From Acidobacteriota bacterium (GTDB lineage: Bacteria; Acidobacteriota; Blastocatellia; Pyrinomonadales; Pyrinomonadaceae): a stretch of 64,000 nt of DNA. The position numbers and the translations under genes were made by a program. This document shows positions 7,822 through 16,923 of this stretch, piece by piece. Each line of letters begins with the position of its first letter. Position 1 is the first letter of the stretch. The stretch is taken from NCBI GenBank assembly GCA_018269005.1, contig JAFDVK010000032.1, forward strand, positions 124,001 through 188,000, read 5' to 3'. Below the pieces are notes generated by a model, which was not told the DNA's origin, did no database searches, and worked only from the letters and a program-made list of their open reading frames with translations.

Positions 7822-8379
7822 TTAGCGTCTATCTGACCTTGCAACGCCAGCGTTTGCCGTAAATCTTACCGCGTCACCGGAGCGGATCACTATCTTCTGC
7901 CTCTCGCACTCATCAAAGCGGCAAGCGATGCTTGAGCCGTCGGCACGCTGGATCTCAACGCCCTCGGCAGCCTGATCCGGTATCGAAACCGCTCTAAATA
8001 CGTAAACCGGCACCGCGTCCCGCGTCAAATACTTGATTCCGGGTTCGCGTACGTTCCCGGTTGCCGCCACAGGATGACTAGCATAGCGAAGTACAAAGAC
8101 GGATGCTCGGTAATCACCAAAGTTTGCCGCTAGGGCCTTAATTTTCGCGGCTACTTCTTCGACGGTCGAGCCCGCGACCAAAAGGCGTCCTCCGGCAATT
8201 GAAAGTTCAATAGTTCCGTCCCTTCGGACAGGTTTGTCTTGCGGAGCTCCAAACAAGCCGGGCACATCTATACGGAGCGTGTCGCCGGCACCGAGCGTGT
8301 ACTTTTCCGTTTCGTCCTGAGCCCGCCCGGCCACGGACAGCGGCAGCAAGATCAGAAAAAGCACCAAGAACGTTCTCAT
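7822..8379 (-). CDS. Secreted polysaccharide export (Wza-type) domain protein
   Basis: A 185-residue protein with a signal peptide (LVLFLILLPLSVAGRAQ) and a polysaccharide biosynthesis/export domain: YTLGAGDTLRIDVPGL, RRDGTIELSIAGG and TVEEVAAKIKALAANF, then a short SLBB-like region (GNVREPGIKYLTRD). Full Wza-like proteins form outer-membrane export channels. This one is short and stands alone without capsule genes, so an export role is tentative. Confidence 0.8.
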   Translation of the reverse strand: MRTFLVLFLILLPLSVAGRAQDETEKYTLGAGDTLRIDVPGLFGAPQDKPVRRDGTIELSIAGGRLLVAGSTVEEVAAKIKALAANFGDYRASVFVLRYASHPVAATGNVREPGIKYLTRDAVPVYVFRAVSIPDQAAEGVEIQRADGSSIACRFDECERQKIVIRSGDAVRFTANAGVARSDRR

Positions 8380-8452
8380 TTGACCAAAAGTGAAGGGCGC
8401 GAGCCCCGCTCCTGGTCACATTAAATGCCGAAAAGGTCCAAATTTCTAAAAA

Positions 8453-10183
8453 TTACGTGCGCGTAAGGTGCAGGTCCGGCCAATACGTCCGATACGCGGC
8501 GGCTAGAGCCTCTTCAACCGCCTGCGCAGTATCGAGTCCCTTTACGACACGGACGATCTCCTCGACCTGTGCTCTGTCAATGCTTCCGAGAATGCGGCGG
8601 ACGGACCGTAGAGACGACAGCTTGACACTGAATTCGTCAGCGCCGAGCCCGACCAATAGCGGCAGATAGAACGGTGATCCCGACATCTCTCCGCACAGAG
8701 AGATAGGCTTACCTGCCGATCTTGCGGCCTCGATAAGGCGTTCGATAGACCTCAGGATCGCGGGATGAAGCGACTGGTACCAGTCGGAGACCATCTCATC
8801 GTCGCGATCGACGCCAAGCGTGTACTGGACAAGATCGTTAGTTCCGACGGATAGGAAGTCCACGTACTTGAGTATTTGATCGACCACGAGCACCGCGGAC
8901 GGCAGCTCGATCATGGCTCCGACCCTCGGAGAATCAATACCTTCCAAACGGCTGAACTCGTCGTCGATAAGGCTGCGTACCTGCTTTAGATCCTGAACGC
9001 CGGCGATCATAGGCAGGATGATCGAAACATTTCCATCCGTATTTGCACGCAAGATCGCTCGCAGCTGCGTCCTGAAGTTGCGTTCGCGGGCGAGGCCGAG
9101 GCGGACGGCACGCATTCCAAGGGCAGGATTCTTTTCGGGCTCCCTTCCACCAAAAGAAACTTGGTCGAGATCGAAATCAAACGTTCGGATCCGAACCTCA
9201 AGCCCACCGGCGGCCTCGGCAGCGGTCTTATAGGCCTGAAACTGCCGTTCTTCGTCAGGCCAACCCTTGATCCCGGGAAAAAGATACTCCGAGCGGAGAA
9301 GCCCAATACCAACCGCGCCTTTCTCGATCGCCCGCGACACCTTGGCCGTACTATCGACATTGACGTACACACGAAAAGTCGGGTCAGGCGAAGCGTCTGC
9401 ATCCAAAGAGCCAAGCGCCGCGACCCCAAGGTCGTGTTCGCTGGCGAGCGAAAGATCGAGATCTTCTTCCGAAGCAAACGTAACGGTCCCGTGGTCGCCA
9501 TCGACGACAACTACATCGCCGTCATCAAACCGCCGATTCACGCGTTTGATGCCGGAAACTGCGGGGATTCCGCTTTCGCGGGCCAGGATGAACGTGTGCG
9601 ACGTCCAACCTCCTCGTTCTGTAATGATTGCCGCCGGCGGTGAGTCTGCGAATTCCATCAGCGTTGAGGGGAACAGCTCGGTCGCGACGACGATCGTATT
9701 CGGCGGGAGCAGGGGAAGCGGCGATTTTCCGCCCGCCAGAGCATTTGCGACGCGTTCAGAAACATCTTCGATATCGACCGCCTTCTGCCGTAGATGCACG
9801 TCCGCAGAAGCTCGTTGCGACGAGACAAGCTTCTCTGTAACGGTCTTAATAGCCCACTCAGCAGTGACAAGGTCCAGCTCGATTACGTCCTCAACAGCGT
9901 CGAGGAAAGAAGAGCTTTCCAAGATCAAAAGATGGGCGTCAAAAATATCCGCCGCATTCTGGGTTGGCGGCTTAGCGACGAGAGCCTCTAATTGTCGGGA
10001 TGCGTAAGCAACTGCCGCGCGGAATCTGGAAACTTCGCTCTCTACGGCCCCTTCTTCGATCTCTGAACGGAAGTACTGACGCTTTCGCCCAACAACAAGG
10101 AGCGATCTGCCAACTGCCCGGCCGCGAGAGACCGAACGCCCGGCATAGCTTGCCCGCATTTCGTTCTTTAGAGGTGATACCAA
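8453..10183 (-). CDS. ptsI: Phosphoenolpyruvate-protein phosphotransferase (PTS Enzyme I)
   Basis: A 576-residue EI, a normal length. It autophosphorylates from PEP and passes the phosphate to HPr. Visible landmarks are the phospho-histidine loop GGWTSHTFILARESGIPA (His ~196), the PEP-binding C-domain with IRTFDFDLDQ, ALGMRAVRLGL and FLSVGTNDLVQYTLGVDR, and the catalytic cysteine in SLCGEMSG. HPr and an EIIA(Man) are encoded 45 kb away (55.2-55.9 kb), and no sugar-specific EIIB/EIIC is in the window, which suggests a regulatory PTS. MRASYAG nine codons in is an alternative start. Confidence 0.93.
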   Translation of the reverse strand: MVSPLKNEMRASYAGRSVSRGRAVGRSLLVVGRKRQYFRSEIEEGAVESEVSRFRAAVAYASRQLEALVAKPPTQNAADIFDAHLLILESSSFLDAVEDVIELDLVTAEWAIKTVTEKLVSSQRASADVHLRQKAVDIEDVSERVANALAGGKSPLPLLPPNTIVVATELFPSTLMEFADSPPAAIITERGGWTSHTFILARESGIPAVSGIKRVNRRFDDGDVVVVDGDHGTVTFASEEDLDLSLASEHDLGVAALGSLDADASPDPTFRVYVNVDSTAKVSRAIEKGAVGIGLLRSEYLFPGIKGWPDEERQFQAYKTAAEAAGGLEVRIRTFDFDLDQVSFGGREPEKNPALGMRAVRLGLARERNFRTQLRAILRANTDGNVSIILPMIAGVQDLKQVRSLIDDEFSRLEGIDSPRVGAMIELPSAVLVVDQILKYVDFLSVGTNDLVQYTLGVDRDDEMVSDWYQSLHPAILRSIERLIEAARSAGKPISLCGEMSGSPFYLPLLVGLGADEFSVKLSSLRSVRRILGSIDRAQVEEIVRVVKGLDTAQAVEEALAAAYRTYWPDLHLTRT

Positions 10184-10223
10184 CTTTCCCTATGCCAACT
10201 AACTGAAAATAGACGATCGAAGC

Positions 10224-11132
10224 CTAGCTTCCGAAGCTAAAACCGCCCCCGCTGCCTTGGGACGGGAAAAAGGGCTTCAAGAGCCCGGCAAATGCGGCCA
10301 GATTGCGCGTCTGGATCAAGATCTCACCCGGACCAACAAACTCTGCGACCATGCCTTCCCCACTTAAGAAACTCCTAAAATAGCCGCTTTTTGAGGCTTT
10401 TCGAAGCTGATACTGCATTTGCGCCTCCCAAGCGACCAAATGCCCGGTATCTACGACATACTGCTCACCGGGGCGGAGCACTTTCCGATGGATCGCCCCG
10501 AACGATGAAACGAGCAAAAGGCCGGTGCCGGAGACCTGCAGAACAAATAATCCTTCCCCTCCGAAGAAACTCTTTGCACCGCCGAATTTCGTATCCACCG
10601 TCAGCGAAGTGTCTCCGGCAAGATACGAACTCGACTGCACCGCAAATGATTGTCCGCGCATCTCGATCCCGGCAACGTCGCCCGGTGCTCCCGGCGCAAA
10701 TGTTACCTCGCCCGGCCCGCCTCTTGCCGTAAACGTCGAGACAAATGCGGACTCGCCACCAACCGCACGCTTCAAGGCTCCGAAGACACCGCCTTTCATC
10801 TCGGAATACAGATCAACATTGGCGGACATCGATACCATCGCACCGGCCTCTGCAGCGATGGCCTGCTCGGGTGCGAGATTGATCAACGCTAGAGCGAACG
10901 CCCCTTGATGTTCGATGGTCCAGCTATATCCGGAACCTTGGCCTCGGCCATCCGAATCAAAATTGAAGGCTCCGTTCGCCGGCGGCATAGCCGTAGGCGG
11001 CGGAGGCGGCTGGATCGGCTGAGTCGGTGCGGCGACAACGGGTTCTGCAGTCACGATCGTAAAACCGCATGAGCCGCAGAACTTCGCATCATCTCGAACG
11101 TCCATCGTACACTTGGGACATTTCATAAACAT
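10224..11132 (-). CDS. AIM24 / TIGR00266-family protein with N-terminal zinc ribbon
   Basis: A 302-residue protein. Residues 1-25 form a double-CxxC zinc ribbon (CPKCTMDV … FCGSCGF), followed by a Pro-rich linker and then a Gly-rich beta-sandwich typical of the AIM24/TIGR00266 family (AEAGAMVSMSANVDLYSEMKG, GEVTFAPGAPGDV, LAGDTSLTVDTKFGG, FLSGEGMVAEFVGPGEILIQ). The biochemical role of this family in bacteria is not established. It is flanked by ptsI and an MFS transporter on the same strand with normal intergenic gaps. Confidence 0.85.
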   Translation of the reverse strand: MFMKCPKCTMDVRDDAKFCGSCGFTIVTAEPVVAAPTQPIQPPPPPTAMPPANGAFNFDSDGRGQGSGYSWTIEHQGAFALALINLAPEQAIAAEAGAMVSMSANVDLYSEMKGGVFGALKRAVGGESAFVSTFTARGGPGEVTFAPGAPGDVAGIEMRGQSFAVQSSSYLAGDTSLTVDTKFGGAKSFFGGEGLFVLQVSGTGLLLVSSFGAIHRKVLRPGEQYVVDTGHLVAWEAQMQYQLRKASKSGYFRSFLSGEGMVAEFVGPGEILIQTRNLAAFAGLLKPFFPSQGSGGGFSFGS

Positions 11133-11186
11133 TCCTCCGAAATATAGATAATAGACTTTTCTCGCGTCAGCATCGAGCAGAGCCGA

Positions 11187-12569
11187 TCAATTCGGCCGTT
11201 CGGATCCCGCGGCTTCTTCCGAGGTGAGATTGCCGGCTTCGTGTATCGCACGTTTCGTATCGGTCAGCAGCAGCAAGACACCGCCGACGAGAAAGAACAC
11301 GATCAACGCCAGTATCGCGGGCCGATAGGAGTTCGTCATCTGAGCCACCAAGCCGAATGCGATCGGGCCGAGCCACGAGGTTCCGCGCTCGGAAATGGCA
11401 TATATCCCGAAGAACGCGGATTCGCGTCCGTTCGGGATCATCCGCGAGAAGAGCGACCGCGAGAGGGCTTGTGAGCCGCCGAGCACAAAGCCTATGGCGG
11501 CGCTCATAATATACGCTTCGGAGACGGTTTCGAGTGAAAGATAGCCGTAAATGACGATCGCGGACCAGATCGCAAGGGAGATCAGGATAGCGGTCTTGGT
11601 CGAGGTTAGGCGTGATACACGCTCAAGTATAAGCGAGCCGAAGATCGCCACGATCTGAGCGATCAGAATCGCCGTGATAAGCACTGTTCGGTCGTCCGGC
11701 AAGCCCTTTGCAATGAACAACTCCTGCGTGATGAATACGCCGGCCATTGTTATCACGGTCTGGATGCCGTCATTGTAGATCAGATACGCGATCAAAAATC
11801 TCAGCGTGTACTTGAGGCGAAAAAGCTCCTTGAAAGTATCGACGACCTCGCCAAGGCCGGCGACAATGATCGATCTGCCTTCCGGCGGCGTCCGCAGCGG
11901 CTGGCGATTCTTCAAAAGGAAGAATGAGATCACGGAGAATCCGGCCCACCAAAGGCCCGAAGCGAGCATGCATATACGGACAGCATACTCTGTCGATATG
12001 CCAAGCCGTGGTGCGTTCAACAGCAGGAGAAAGCTCAAAATAAGCGTCGTGGTCGCTCCGGCATAGCCGACAGCGAAACTCCAGCTCGACACGCGGTCCC
12101 GGCGGTCTTCCGTGGCGATGTCGTTCAGAAATGAGTTGAAGAACACGATGGACGCGCCGGCACTCAAGTTCGCGAGGATGAATGCGACGCTTCCGAATAA
12201 GTAAAGATCGCCCTGTGCGAAATAAAGCAGGACACAGCCGAATGCTCCCAAGTAGCAAAATGCGGCCATAAAGGCCTTCTTTAGATGCGTGTAATCCGCG
12301 ATCGCGCCGAGCACGGGGAGGAAGAATACCTGAAGGAACACCGAGATCCCGACCGAATACGAGAACAACGATTTGGCCGTAACGAGCGGATAGCCGCCGA
12401 TCGCGATCACGACCCCATTTTCCCCGACGCTTGTTTGTGCGAGTTCGGTGAGATACGGGCCTACGAGCACGCCGACCACGACGGCGAAAAACGCATGGTT
12501 CGCCCAGTCGTACATCACCCAGCCGAATATCTCTAGCGGCCGGTTCTTATCGGAGCTGTAGGTCGTCAT
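11187..12569 (-). CDS. MFS transporter, UMF1 (Atg22-like) family
   Basis: A 460-residue membrane protein with about 12 predicted transmembrane segments. The opening EIFGWVMYDWANHAFFAVV matches the UMF1/Atg22-type major facilitator family. Other family features are FFNSFLNDIATEDRRDRVSSW and QALSRSLFSRMIPNGRESAFF. Members are predicted effluxers of small metabolites or amino acids; the substrate here is unknown. It is divergent from the sugar nucleotidyltransferase gene. Confidence 0.87.
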   Translation of the reverse strand: MTTYSSDKNRPLEIFGWVMYDWANHAFFAVVVGVLVGPYLTELAQTSVGENGVVIAIGGYPLVTAKSLFSYSVGISVFLQVFFLPVLGAIADYTHLKKAFMAAFCYLGAFGCVLLYFAQGDLYLFGSVAFILANLSAGASIVFFNSFLNDIATEDRRDRVSSWSFAVGYAGATTTLILSFLLLLNAPRLGISTEYAVRICMLASGLWWAGFSVISFFLLKNRQPLRTPPEGRSIIVAGLGEVVDTFKELFRLKYTLRFLIAYLIYNDGIQTVITMAGVFITQELFIAKGLPDDRTVLITAILIAQIVAIFGSLILERVSRLTSTKTAILISLAIWSAIVIYGYLSLETVSEAYIMSAAIGFVLGGSQALSRSLFSRMIPNGRESAFFGIYAISERGTSWLGPIAFGLVAQMTNSYRPAILALIVFFLVGGVLLLLTDTKRAIHEAGNLTSEEAAGSERPN

Positions 12570-12698
12570 TCAAAAATCGGCCGCGCAGGCCATGGGTGAT
12601 TAAACTATACACTGTCGGTGTCACAATAAAAGCGACGCGTACATTTTCGAACCGTTCCGCGAATAAGATAAAATCACTTCCAACTAGACGAGAACTGG

Positions 12699-13676
12699 AT
12701 GAAAGCGATGATCCTCGCCGCGGGCTTCGGCACACGGCTTTTTCCACTAACTATCGACCGAACAAAGCCGGCCGTTCCCTTTTTGGGCAAGCCGGTCGTT
12801 GGCTACGTTGCAGAATACCTTTCGCGATTCGGCATCAGGGATGTCGTCGTCAACCTTCACCACCAGCCTGATTCGGTGAAGAACGCTCTTGGCGACGGCT
12901 CGGCGTTCGGGGTGAAAATTCATTACTCCATCGAGGAGCCTTCGATCTTGGGGACAGCAGGCGCTCTCGACAACGCGCGCGAACTGCTTGAAGATGACAC
13001 GTTCGTCGTCATTAACGGAAAGATCATCACGGAGATCGATATTGCGGCCGCGATCAAGTCGCACAAGGAAAGCGGCGCGGTCGCGACGATGGTCTTGCGG
13101 CCGAATGCGGCAAATGAGAAGTTTACGACGGTCGAAACAAGCGGCGGCAGCGTTACAGGTTTTAGCGAGCTCGCGAATGTTCAGCCGAAGGCCGGCGGAA
13201 TTCCGCTGATGTTCACCGGAATTCAAATACTCGAGCCGCGCGTCTTTAATTGGATACCTCGCGGCGTCTATTCCGACATCGTTCCGGTGTTCTACCGGCC
13301 TGCCTTGGAGCAAGGCGAGCGGATCAACGCGTTCGTAACGGACGCGCGCTGGTTCGAGATCTCGACGCTCCGCCGTTATCTCGACATCAGTCTTGCGATG
13401 TCGGGCAGCGAAGGCGGGATCGTCTCGGGCGAGGCCTGTGCCATAGCGGATGATGCCGAAGTTCGTGACTCGATCTTGTGGGATCGCGTGAATATCGAGG
13501 GCGGTGCGTTCGTTCGACGTTCGGTGCTCGGCGACAGCGTTCGTGTCGCGTCGGGTGCGAAGATCGAGAATTCGATCGTCGTCCGGGCAGATCTTTTGCG
13601 TAGCTGTAAAGAGGAACCGCCGAAGGCGCAGAAGGGCTTTTTTCTTGAAGACAACTACATTGTCCCGATCGATTAG
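12699..13676 (+). CDS. Sugar-1-phosphate nucleotidyltransferase with C-terminal beta-helix (MurU/GMPP-like)
   Basis: A 325-residue protein. The N-terminus MKAMILAAGFGTRLFPLT is the nucleotidyltransferase signature (GxGTRxxPxT), followed by KPAVPFLGKPVVGYV and VVINGKIITEID. Residues ~240-310 form hexapeptide repeats (AEVRDSILWDRVNIEGGAFV), giving a left-handed beta-helix end. Together with the kinase that starts at the next base it resembles the MurU-AmgK cell-wall recycling pair, but MurU is shorter (~220 residues) and lacks the beta-helix. The sugar could therefore be mannose or another hexose. The stop TAG is directly followed by the kinase ATG. Confidence 0.8.
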   Translation: MKAMILAAGFGTRLFPLTIDRTKPAVPFLGKPVVGYVAEYLSRFGIRDVVVNLHHQPDSVKNALGDGSAFGVKIHYSIEEPSILGTAGALDNARELLEDDTFVVINGKIITEIDIAAAIKSHKESGAVATMVLRPNAANEKFTTVETSGGSVTGFSELANVQPKAGGIPLMFTGIQILEPRVFNWIPRGVYSDIVPVFYRPALEQGERINAFVTDARWFEISTLRRYLDISLAMSGSEGGIVSGEACAIADDAEVRDSILWDRVNIEGGAFVRRSVLGDSVRVASGAKIENSIVVRADLLRSCKEEPPKAQKGFFLEDNYIVPID

Positions 13677-14687
13677 ATGACGAAACTCGCCGACAAACTC
13701 AACGCATTTCTCGCGAAGAACGAAATTCAGAGCGAGATCGAAGCACTCTCTGCCGACGCATCGACGCGCGAATACTTCCGCATCGCTTGGGGCGAAACGA
13801 CGGCGGTCGCGTGCGTTTATCCCGAGGCTTTTCTCGAAGAAGAGCACAGTTACGTCGATGTGACGGCGCTATTTCTTCGAGCCGACCTCCCCGTCGCGGA
13901 ATTGTATGCGGTTGACGGCGAGTTGGGCGTGATCGTGCAGGAAGATCTGGGCGATGTCGTCCTTCGCGACTATCTGACCACGCAGAGCGAGGAACGTGCG
14001 GCCCGACTTGTCGATGAGGCCATCGCGTTGATCGTGCACATCCAGCGTGCGACGCCTCTTGCCTTTGAGACGGATTCGATCGCGTCGCGTCTTAGCTTTG
14101 ACGAAGAGAAGCTGCTCTGGGAGCTGGACTTTTTCAAGACGCATTACTTTGAGACTTACGCGAACCGGCCGCTTTCCGCGAGCGAAGATCGCTGCCTGAC
14201 GGATGAATTCGCCTATCTTGCACGCGAACTCGCCGCGCGTGCGACCGTGCTTTGCCATCGCGACTTTCACGCGGCAAACTTGATGATCGACCGAGAGAAA
14301 AAGATGCGGATCATCGACCATCAGGACGCGCGCATCGGCTCGGTCGCCTACGATCTCGTGTCTTTCCTGCTCGATCGCATTACCGAGCCGCCTTCGACCG
14401 AGTGGCTTGCTGGGAAGCGTCGGTATTTCCTCGACCTTCGCGTTGCGCTCGGGCTTCCGCGGATCGACGAGGCCGAGTTCGCGGCGGAATTTCGCCTTCA
14501 GACGCTCCAACGCTGCCTCAAAGCGGTCGGCACGTTCTCGTATCAGTCGGCAGTTCGCGGCAAAACGCACTTCATCCCGTTCATCGTACCGATGTTCCGC
14601 ATCGTCCTCCGCTCCGCCGGCAACCTCCGCACATTCCCGACACTCTGCACGATATTGAAGCGCGAGATTGACGCCGCCGCCGAGTGA
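13677..14687 (+). CDS. Sugar kinase of the aminoglycoside-phosphotransferase fold (AmgK-like)
   Basis: A 336-residue APH-fold kinase. The catalytic loop is VLCHRDFHAANLMI (H-x-D…N) and the metal-binding segment is IIDHQDARIGSVAYDLVSFL, close to the AmgK pattern DFQDA…YDLVSL. The N-lobe opens with LSADASTREYFRI. AmgK phosphorylates N-acetylmuramic acid/N-acetylglucosamine at C1, feeding a nucleotidyltransferase; the same order is expected here because the upstream gene is a nucleotidyltransferase with zero spacing. Substrate identity is inference. Confidence 0.78.
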   Translation: MTKLADKLNAFLAKNEIQSEIEALSADASTREYFRIAWGETTAVACVYPEAFLEEEHSYVDVTALFLRADLPVAELYAVDGELGVIVQEDLGDVVLRDYLTTQSEERAARLVDEAIALIVHIQRATPLAFETDSIASRLSFDEEKLLWELDFFKTHYFETYANRPLSASEDRCLTDEFAYLARELAARATVLCHRDFHAANLMIDREKKMRIIDHQDARIGSVAYDLVSFLLDRITEPPSTEWLAGKRRYFLDLRVALGLPRIDEAEFAAEFRLQTLQRCLKAVGTFSYQSAVRGKTHFIPFIVPMFRIVLRSAGNLRTFPTLCTILKREIDAAAE

Positions 14688-14691
14688 CGGC

Positions 14692-14804
14692 GGAACGCGG
14701 ACGCCCTCGTCCGCATCGCCGCGAAGCGGTGACCGAACGTTGTCAGAATTCGGCACGAGGTTTTCGCCCCTCGGGCTCAGTGCGAACGAGGGCGTCCGCG
14801 TTCC
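14692..14804 (+). repeat. 113-bp inverted-repeat (REP/MITE-like) element
   Basis: 24-bp arms at 14692-14715 and 14781-14804 are inverted repeats with one mismatch; they contain GCGGACGCCCTCGT and its complement. The interior holds smaller GC-rich palindromic pieces. It begins four bases after the stop of the kinase gene and ends 67 bp before asnS. It may act as a hairpin in the mRNA or be a non-autonomous repeat. Confidence 0.75.
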
Positions 14805-14871
14805 TACGTGCGGGCGACGCGGCCTTTTTCCTTTTTTTCGCAAGAATCGCTAAACTTTCCCTTTATACGTT

Positions 14872-16182
14872 ATGGCGCAAACTTACATCAACGAACTTAA
14901 GGGCCGCATCGGCGAAACTGTCACCTTAAAAGGCTGGCTCTACAACAAGCGTTCGAGCGGCAAGCTTGTCTTTTTGCAGATGCGCGACGGCACGGGCATC
15001 GTGCAGTGCGTAGTTTTTCGCCCGAACAGCGAAGAACTCTTCGAGGCGGCGAACTCCATCGGTCAGGAATCGTCGATCATAGTTACGGGCACCGTCAAAG
15101 AAGATACGCGATCCTCGATCGGCGTCGAACTCGACGTTACGGGTCTCGAGGTCGTGCAGAATTCGCACGATTACCCGATCACCCCGAAAGAGCACGGCAC
15201 CGAATTCCTGATGGACAACCGCCATCTCTGGATACGTTCGAAGAAACAGCACGCCGTGCTGAAAGTTCGTCACACGGTCATCAAGGCGACGCGCGATTTC
15301 TTCGACAACAACGGATTCACGCTTGCAGACACGCCGATCTTCACGCCCGCCGCGTGCGAAGGCACGACAACGCTCTTCGAAGTGGACTATTTCGGCGACG
15401 ACAAGGCGTATCTCACGCAGAGCGGCCAACTCTACAACGAAGCGACCGCCGCCGCGTTCGGAAAGTCGTACGCATTCGGCCCGACGTTCCGCGCCGAGAA
15501 GTCGAAGACGCGGCGTCACCTGACGGAATTCTGGATGGTCGAGCCGGAGGTCGCGTACGCGAGCTACGAAGATATGATGGACCTCGGCGAAGGCCTCATC
15601 CTCGCGATCGTCGAGCGTGTTCTCGAAGACAGGCAGGAAGAATTGAAGGTCCTCGAACGCGACATCGCAAAACTCGAAGCAATATCCGCTCCGTTCCCGC
15701 GTCTGCACTACGACGACGCCGTCAAGATGCTCAAAGAAGGCCACGCGGCGGGCGAGCTTGAGAATGATTTCGAATGGGGCGGCGACTTCGGGGCACCGGA
15801 CGAGACGTATCTCTCGAACCGTCACGGCAAACCCGTCTTCGTTCACCATTTTCCGACGGCGATCAAAGGATTTTATTTCGAGGTGGACAAAGACCGCCCC
15901 GAGACAGCCCTCGGCATCGATCTGCTCGCTCCTGAAGGCTACGGCGAGATCATCGGCGGCGGCGAACGCGCCGCTTCGCTCGAATACCTCGAAGCTCAGC
16001 TCGAAAGCCACCAACTTCCACGCGAGGCATTCGAATGGTACCTCGATCTGCGACGTTACGGCAGCGTGCCGCACGCCGGGTTCGGTATGGGCATCGAACG
16101 CTGCACCGCCTGGATGGCCGGCATCGAACACGTCCGCGAGACAATTCCCTTTCCGAGAATGCTGTATAGGCTGAAACCGTAA
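14872..16182 (+). CDS. asnS: Asparaginyl-tRNA synthetase
   Basis: A 436-residue class II synthetase that charges tRNA-Asn. An N-terminal OB-fold anticodon-binding domain ([33 protein letters not shown]) is followed by the catalytic core with motif 2 ([19 protein letters not shown]) and motif 3 ([16 protein letters not shown]). The protein is full length and ends [15 protein letters not shown]. The last 28 codons and the stop are repeated at 16922-17008, encoding exactly the same residues. A zeta-toxin-like gene begins one base after the stop. Confidence 0.95.
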   Translation: MAQTYINELKGRIGETVTLKGWLYNKRSSGKLVFLQMRDGTGIVQCVVFRPNSEELFEAANSIGQESSIIVTGTVKEDTRSSIGVELDVTGLEVVQNSHDYPITPKEHGTEFLMDNRHLWIRSKKQHAVLKVRHTVIKATRDFFDNNGFTLADTPIFTPAACEGTTTLFEVDYFGDDKAYLTQSGQLYNEATAAAFGKSYAFGPTFRAEKSKTRRHLTEFWMVEPEVAYASYEDMMDLGEGLILAIVERVLEDRQEELKVLERDIAKLEAISAPFPRLHYDDAVKMLKEGHAAGELENDFEWGGDFGAPDETYLSNRHGKPVFVHHFPTAIKGFYFEVDKDRPETALGIDLLAPEGYGEIIGGGERAASLEYLEAQLESHQLPREAFEWYLDLRRYGSVPHAGFGMGIERCTAWMAGIEHVRETIPFPRMLYRLKP

Positions 16183-16183
16183 T

Positions 16184-16759
16184 ATGCCGAACGTTATTGT
16201 CATCGCTGGGCCGAATGGAGCAGGAAAATCTACCCTTGCTCCCGCCCTGCTGCGCGATACGCTCGGAATCGCTGAGTATGTTAATGCCGATACGATCGCC
16301 GAAGGCTTATCGGCGTTTGCACCGGAGGACGCTTCTTTTGATGCCGGACGAGTAATGCTTGGCCGATTGCAGGGTCTGGCCGACGATGGACAGGATTTTG
16401 CGTTCGAAACAACGTTGGCCTCGCGGTTCTATGCAGGTTGGCTAAGAAACTTATGCGAGGATCATGGATATCAGGTTAACCTGATTTTTCTTTGGCTCGA
16501 AAGTGTTGAGATCGCCGTTCAAAGAGTCGCGGCCAGAGTAAGTGCCGGCGGCCATTCGATACCGGAGGAAACAATTCGTCGACGATATGACAGAGGTCTA
16601 AAGAATCTTTTCGACCTGTATCTTCCAATCGCAAATTCGTGGCGGATATTTCATGCGTCGGCTACAATCCCAATTGAAGTGGTGCGATTTGATCACTCGA
16701 CCGGAGAAAGAATTTTCGACGAGGCTTTATGGCAAAAGATAAGGAAGAGAAGAAGGTAA
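16184..16759 (+). CDS. Zeta-toxin-like P-loop ATPase/kinase
   Basis: A 191-residue protein beginning MPNVIVIAGPNGAGKST, a Walker A motif, followed by ADTIAEGLSAF and FAFETTLASRFYAGWL, features of the zeta-toxin/AAA_33 type. LIFLWLESVEIAVQRVAARV and the arginine-rich IRRRYDRGLKNLFDLY lid also fit. Classical zeta toxins phosphorylate UDP-GlcNAc and block wall synthesis; chromosomal relatives are less well defined. It starts one base after the asnS stop and overlaps the next small gene by 31 bp. Confidence 0.82.
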   Translation: MPNVIVIAGPNGAGKSTLAPALLRDTLGIAEYVNADTIAEGLSAFAPEDASFDAGRVMLGRLQGLADDGQDFAFETTLASRFYAGWLRNLCEDHGYQVNLIFLWLESVEIAVQRVAARVSAGGHSIPEETIRRRYDRGLKNLFDLYLPIANSWRIFHASATIPIEVVRFDHSTGERIFDEALWQKIRKRRR

Positions 16760-16923
16760 AGGAGAGCGACAACCTTTTCGTGCTCCATAGCGAAGAGATC
16801 AACGAGGCCTATCGGCGCGCGGTGCGCGAGGCCTTGCTCAAACACAAAAAGCTCGGCAATTCAGTCGTAACTTCGCGCGACGGCAAGGTCGTGATCCTTC
16901 AGCCCTGGGAGATCGAGGTGTGA
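16729..16923 (+). CDS. Small partner protein of the zeta-like ATPase (candidate antitoxin)
   Basis: A 64-residue charged protein: a Lys/Glu-rich start ([15 protein letters not shown]), a helix with [19 protein letters not shown], then [20 protein letters not shown]. Similar small proteins are commonly seen beside zeta-like ATPases, and overlapping coding here supports co-translation. In classical epsilon-zeta systems the antitoxin gene comes first; here it comes second. Its TGA overlaps the first base of the duplicated asnS end. The antitoxin role is inference. Confidence 0.7.
   Translation: MAKDKEEKKVKESDNLFVLHSEEINEAYRRAVREALLKHKKLGNSVVTSRDGKVVILQPWEIEV

Noticed and set aside
12747..14843. 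Long minus-strand frames (366 and 324 codons) opposite the nucleotidyltransferase and kinase genes
   Set aside because: Both lie opposite recognisable enzymes with intact motifs; the translations are Arg-rich and match no family.
14926..16203. 425-codon open frame on the minus strand opposite asnS
   Set aside because: It is the complement of a conserved, full-length asnS; long antisense frames are expected with this codon bias and its translation has no recognisable domain.
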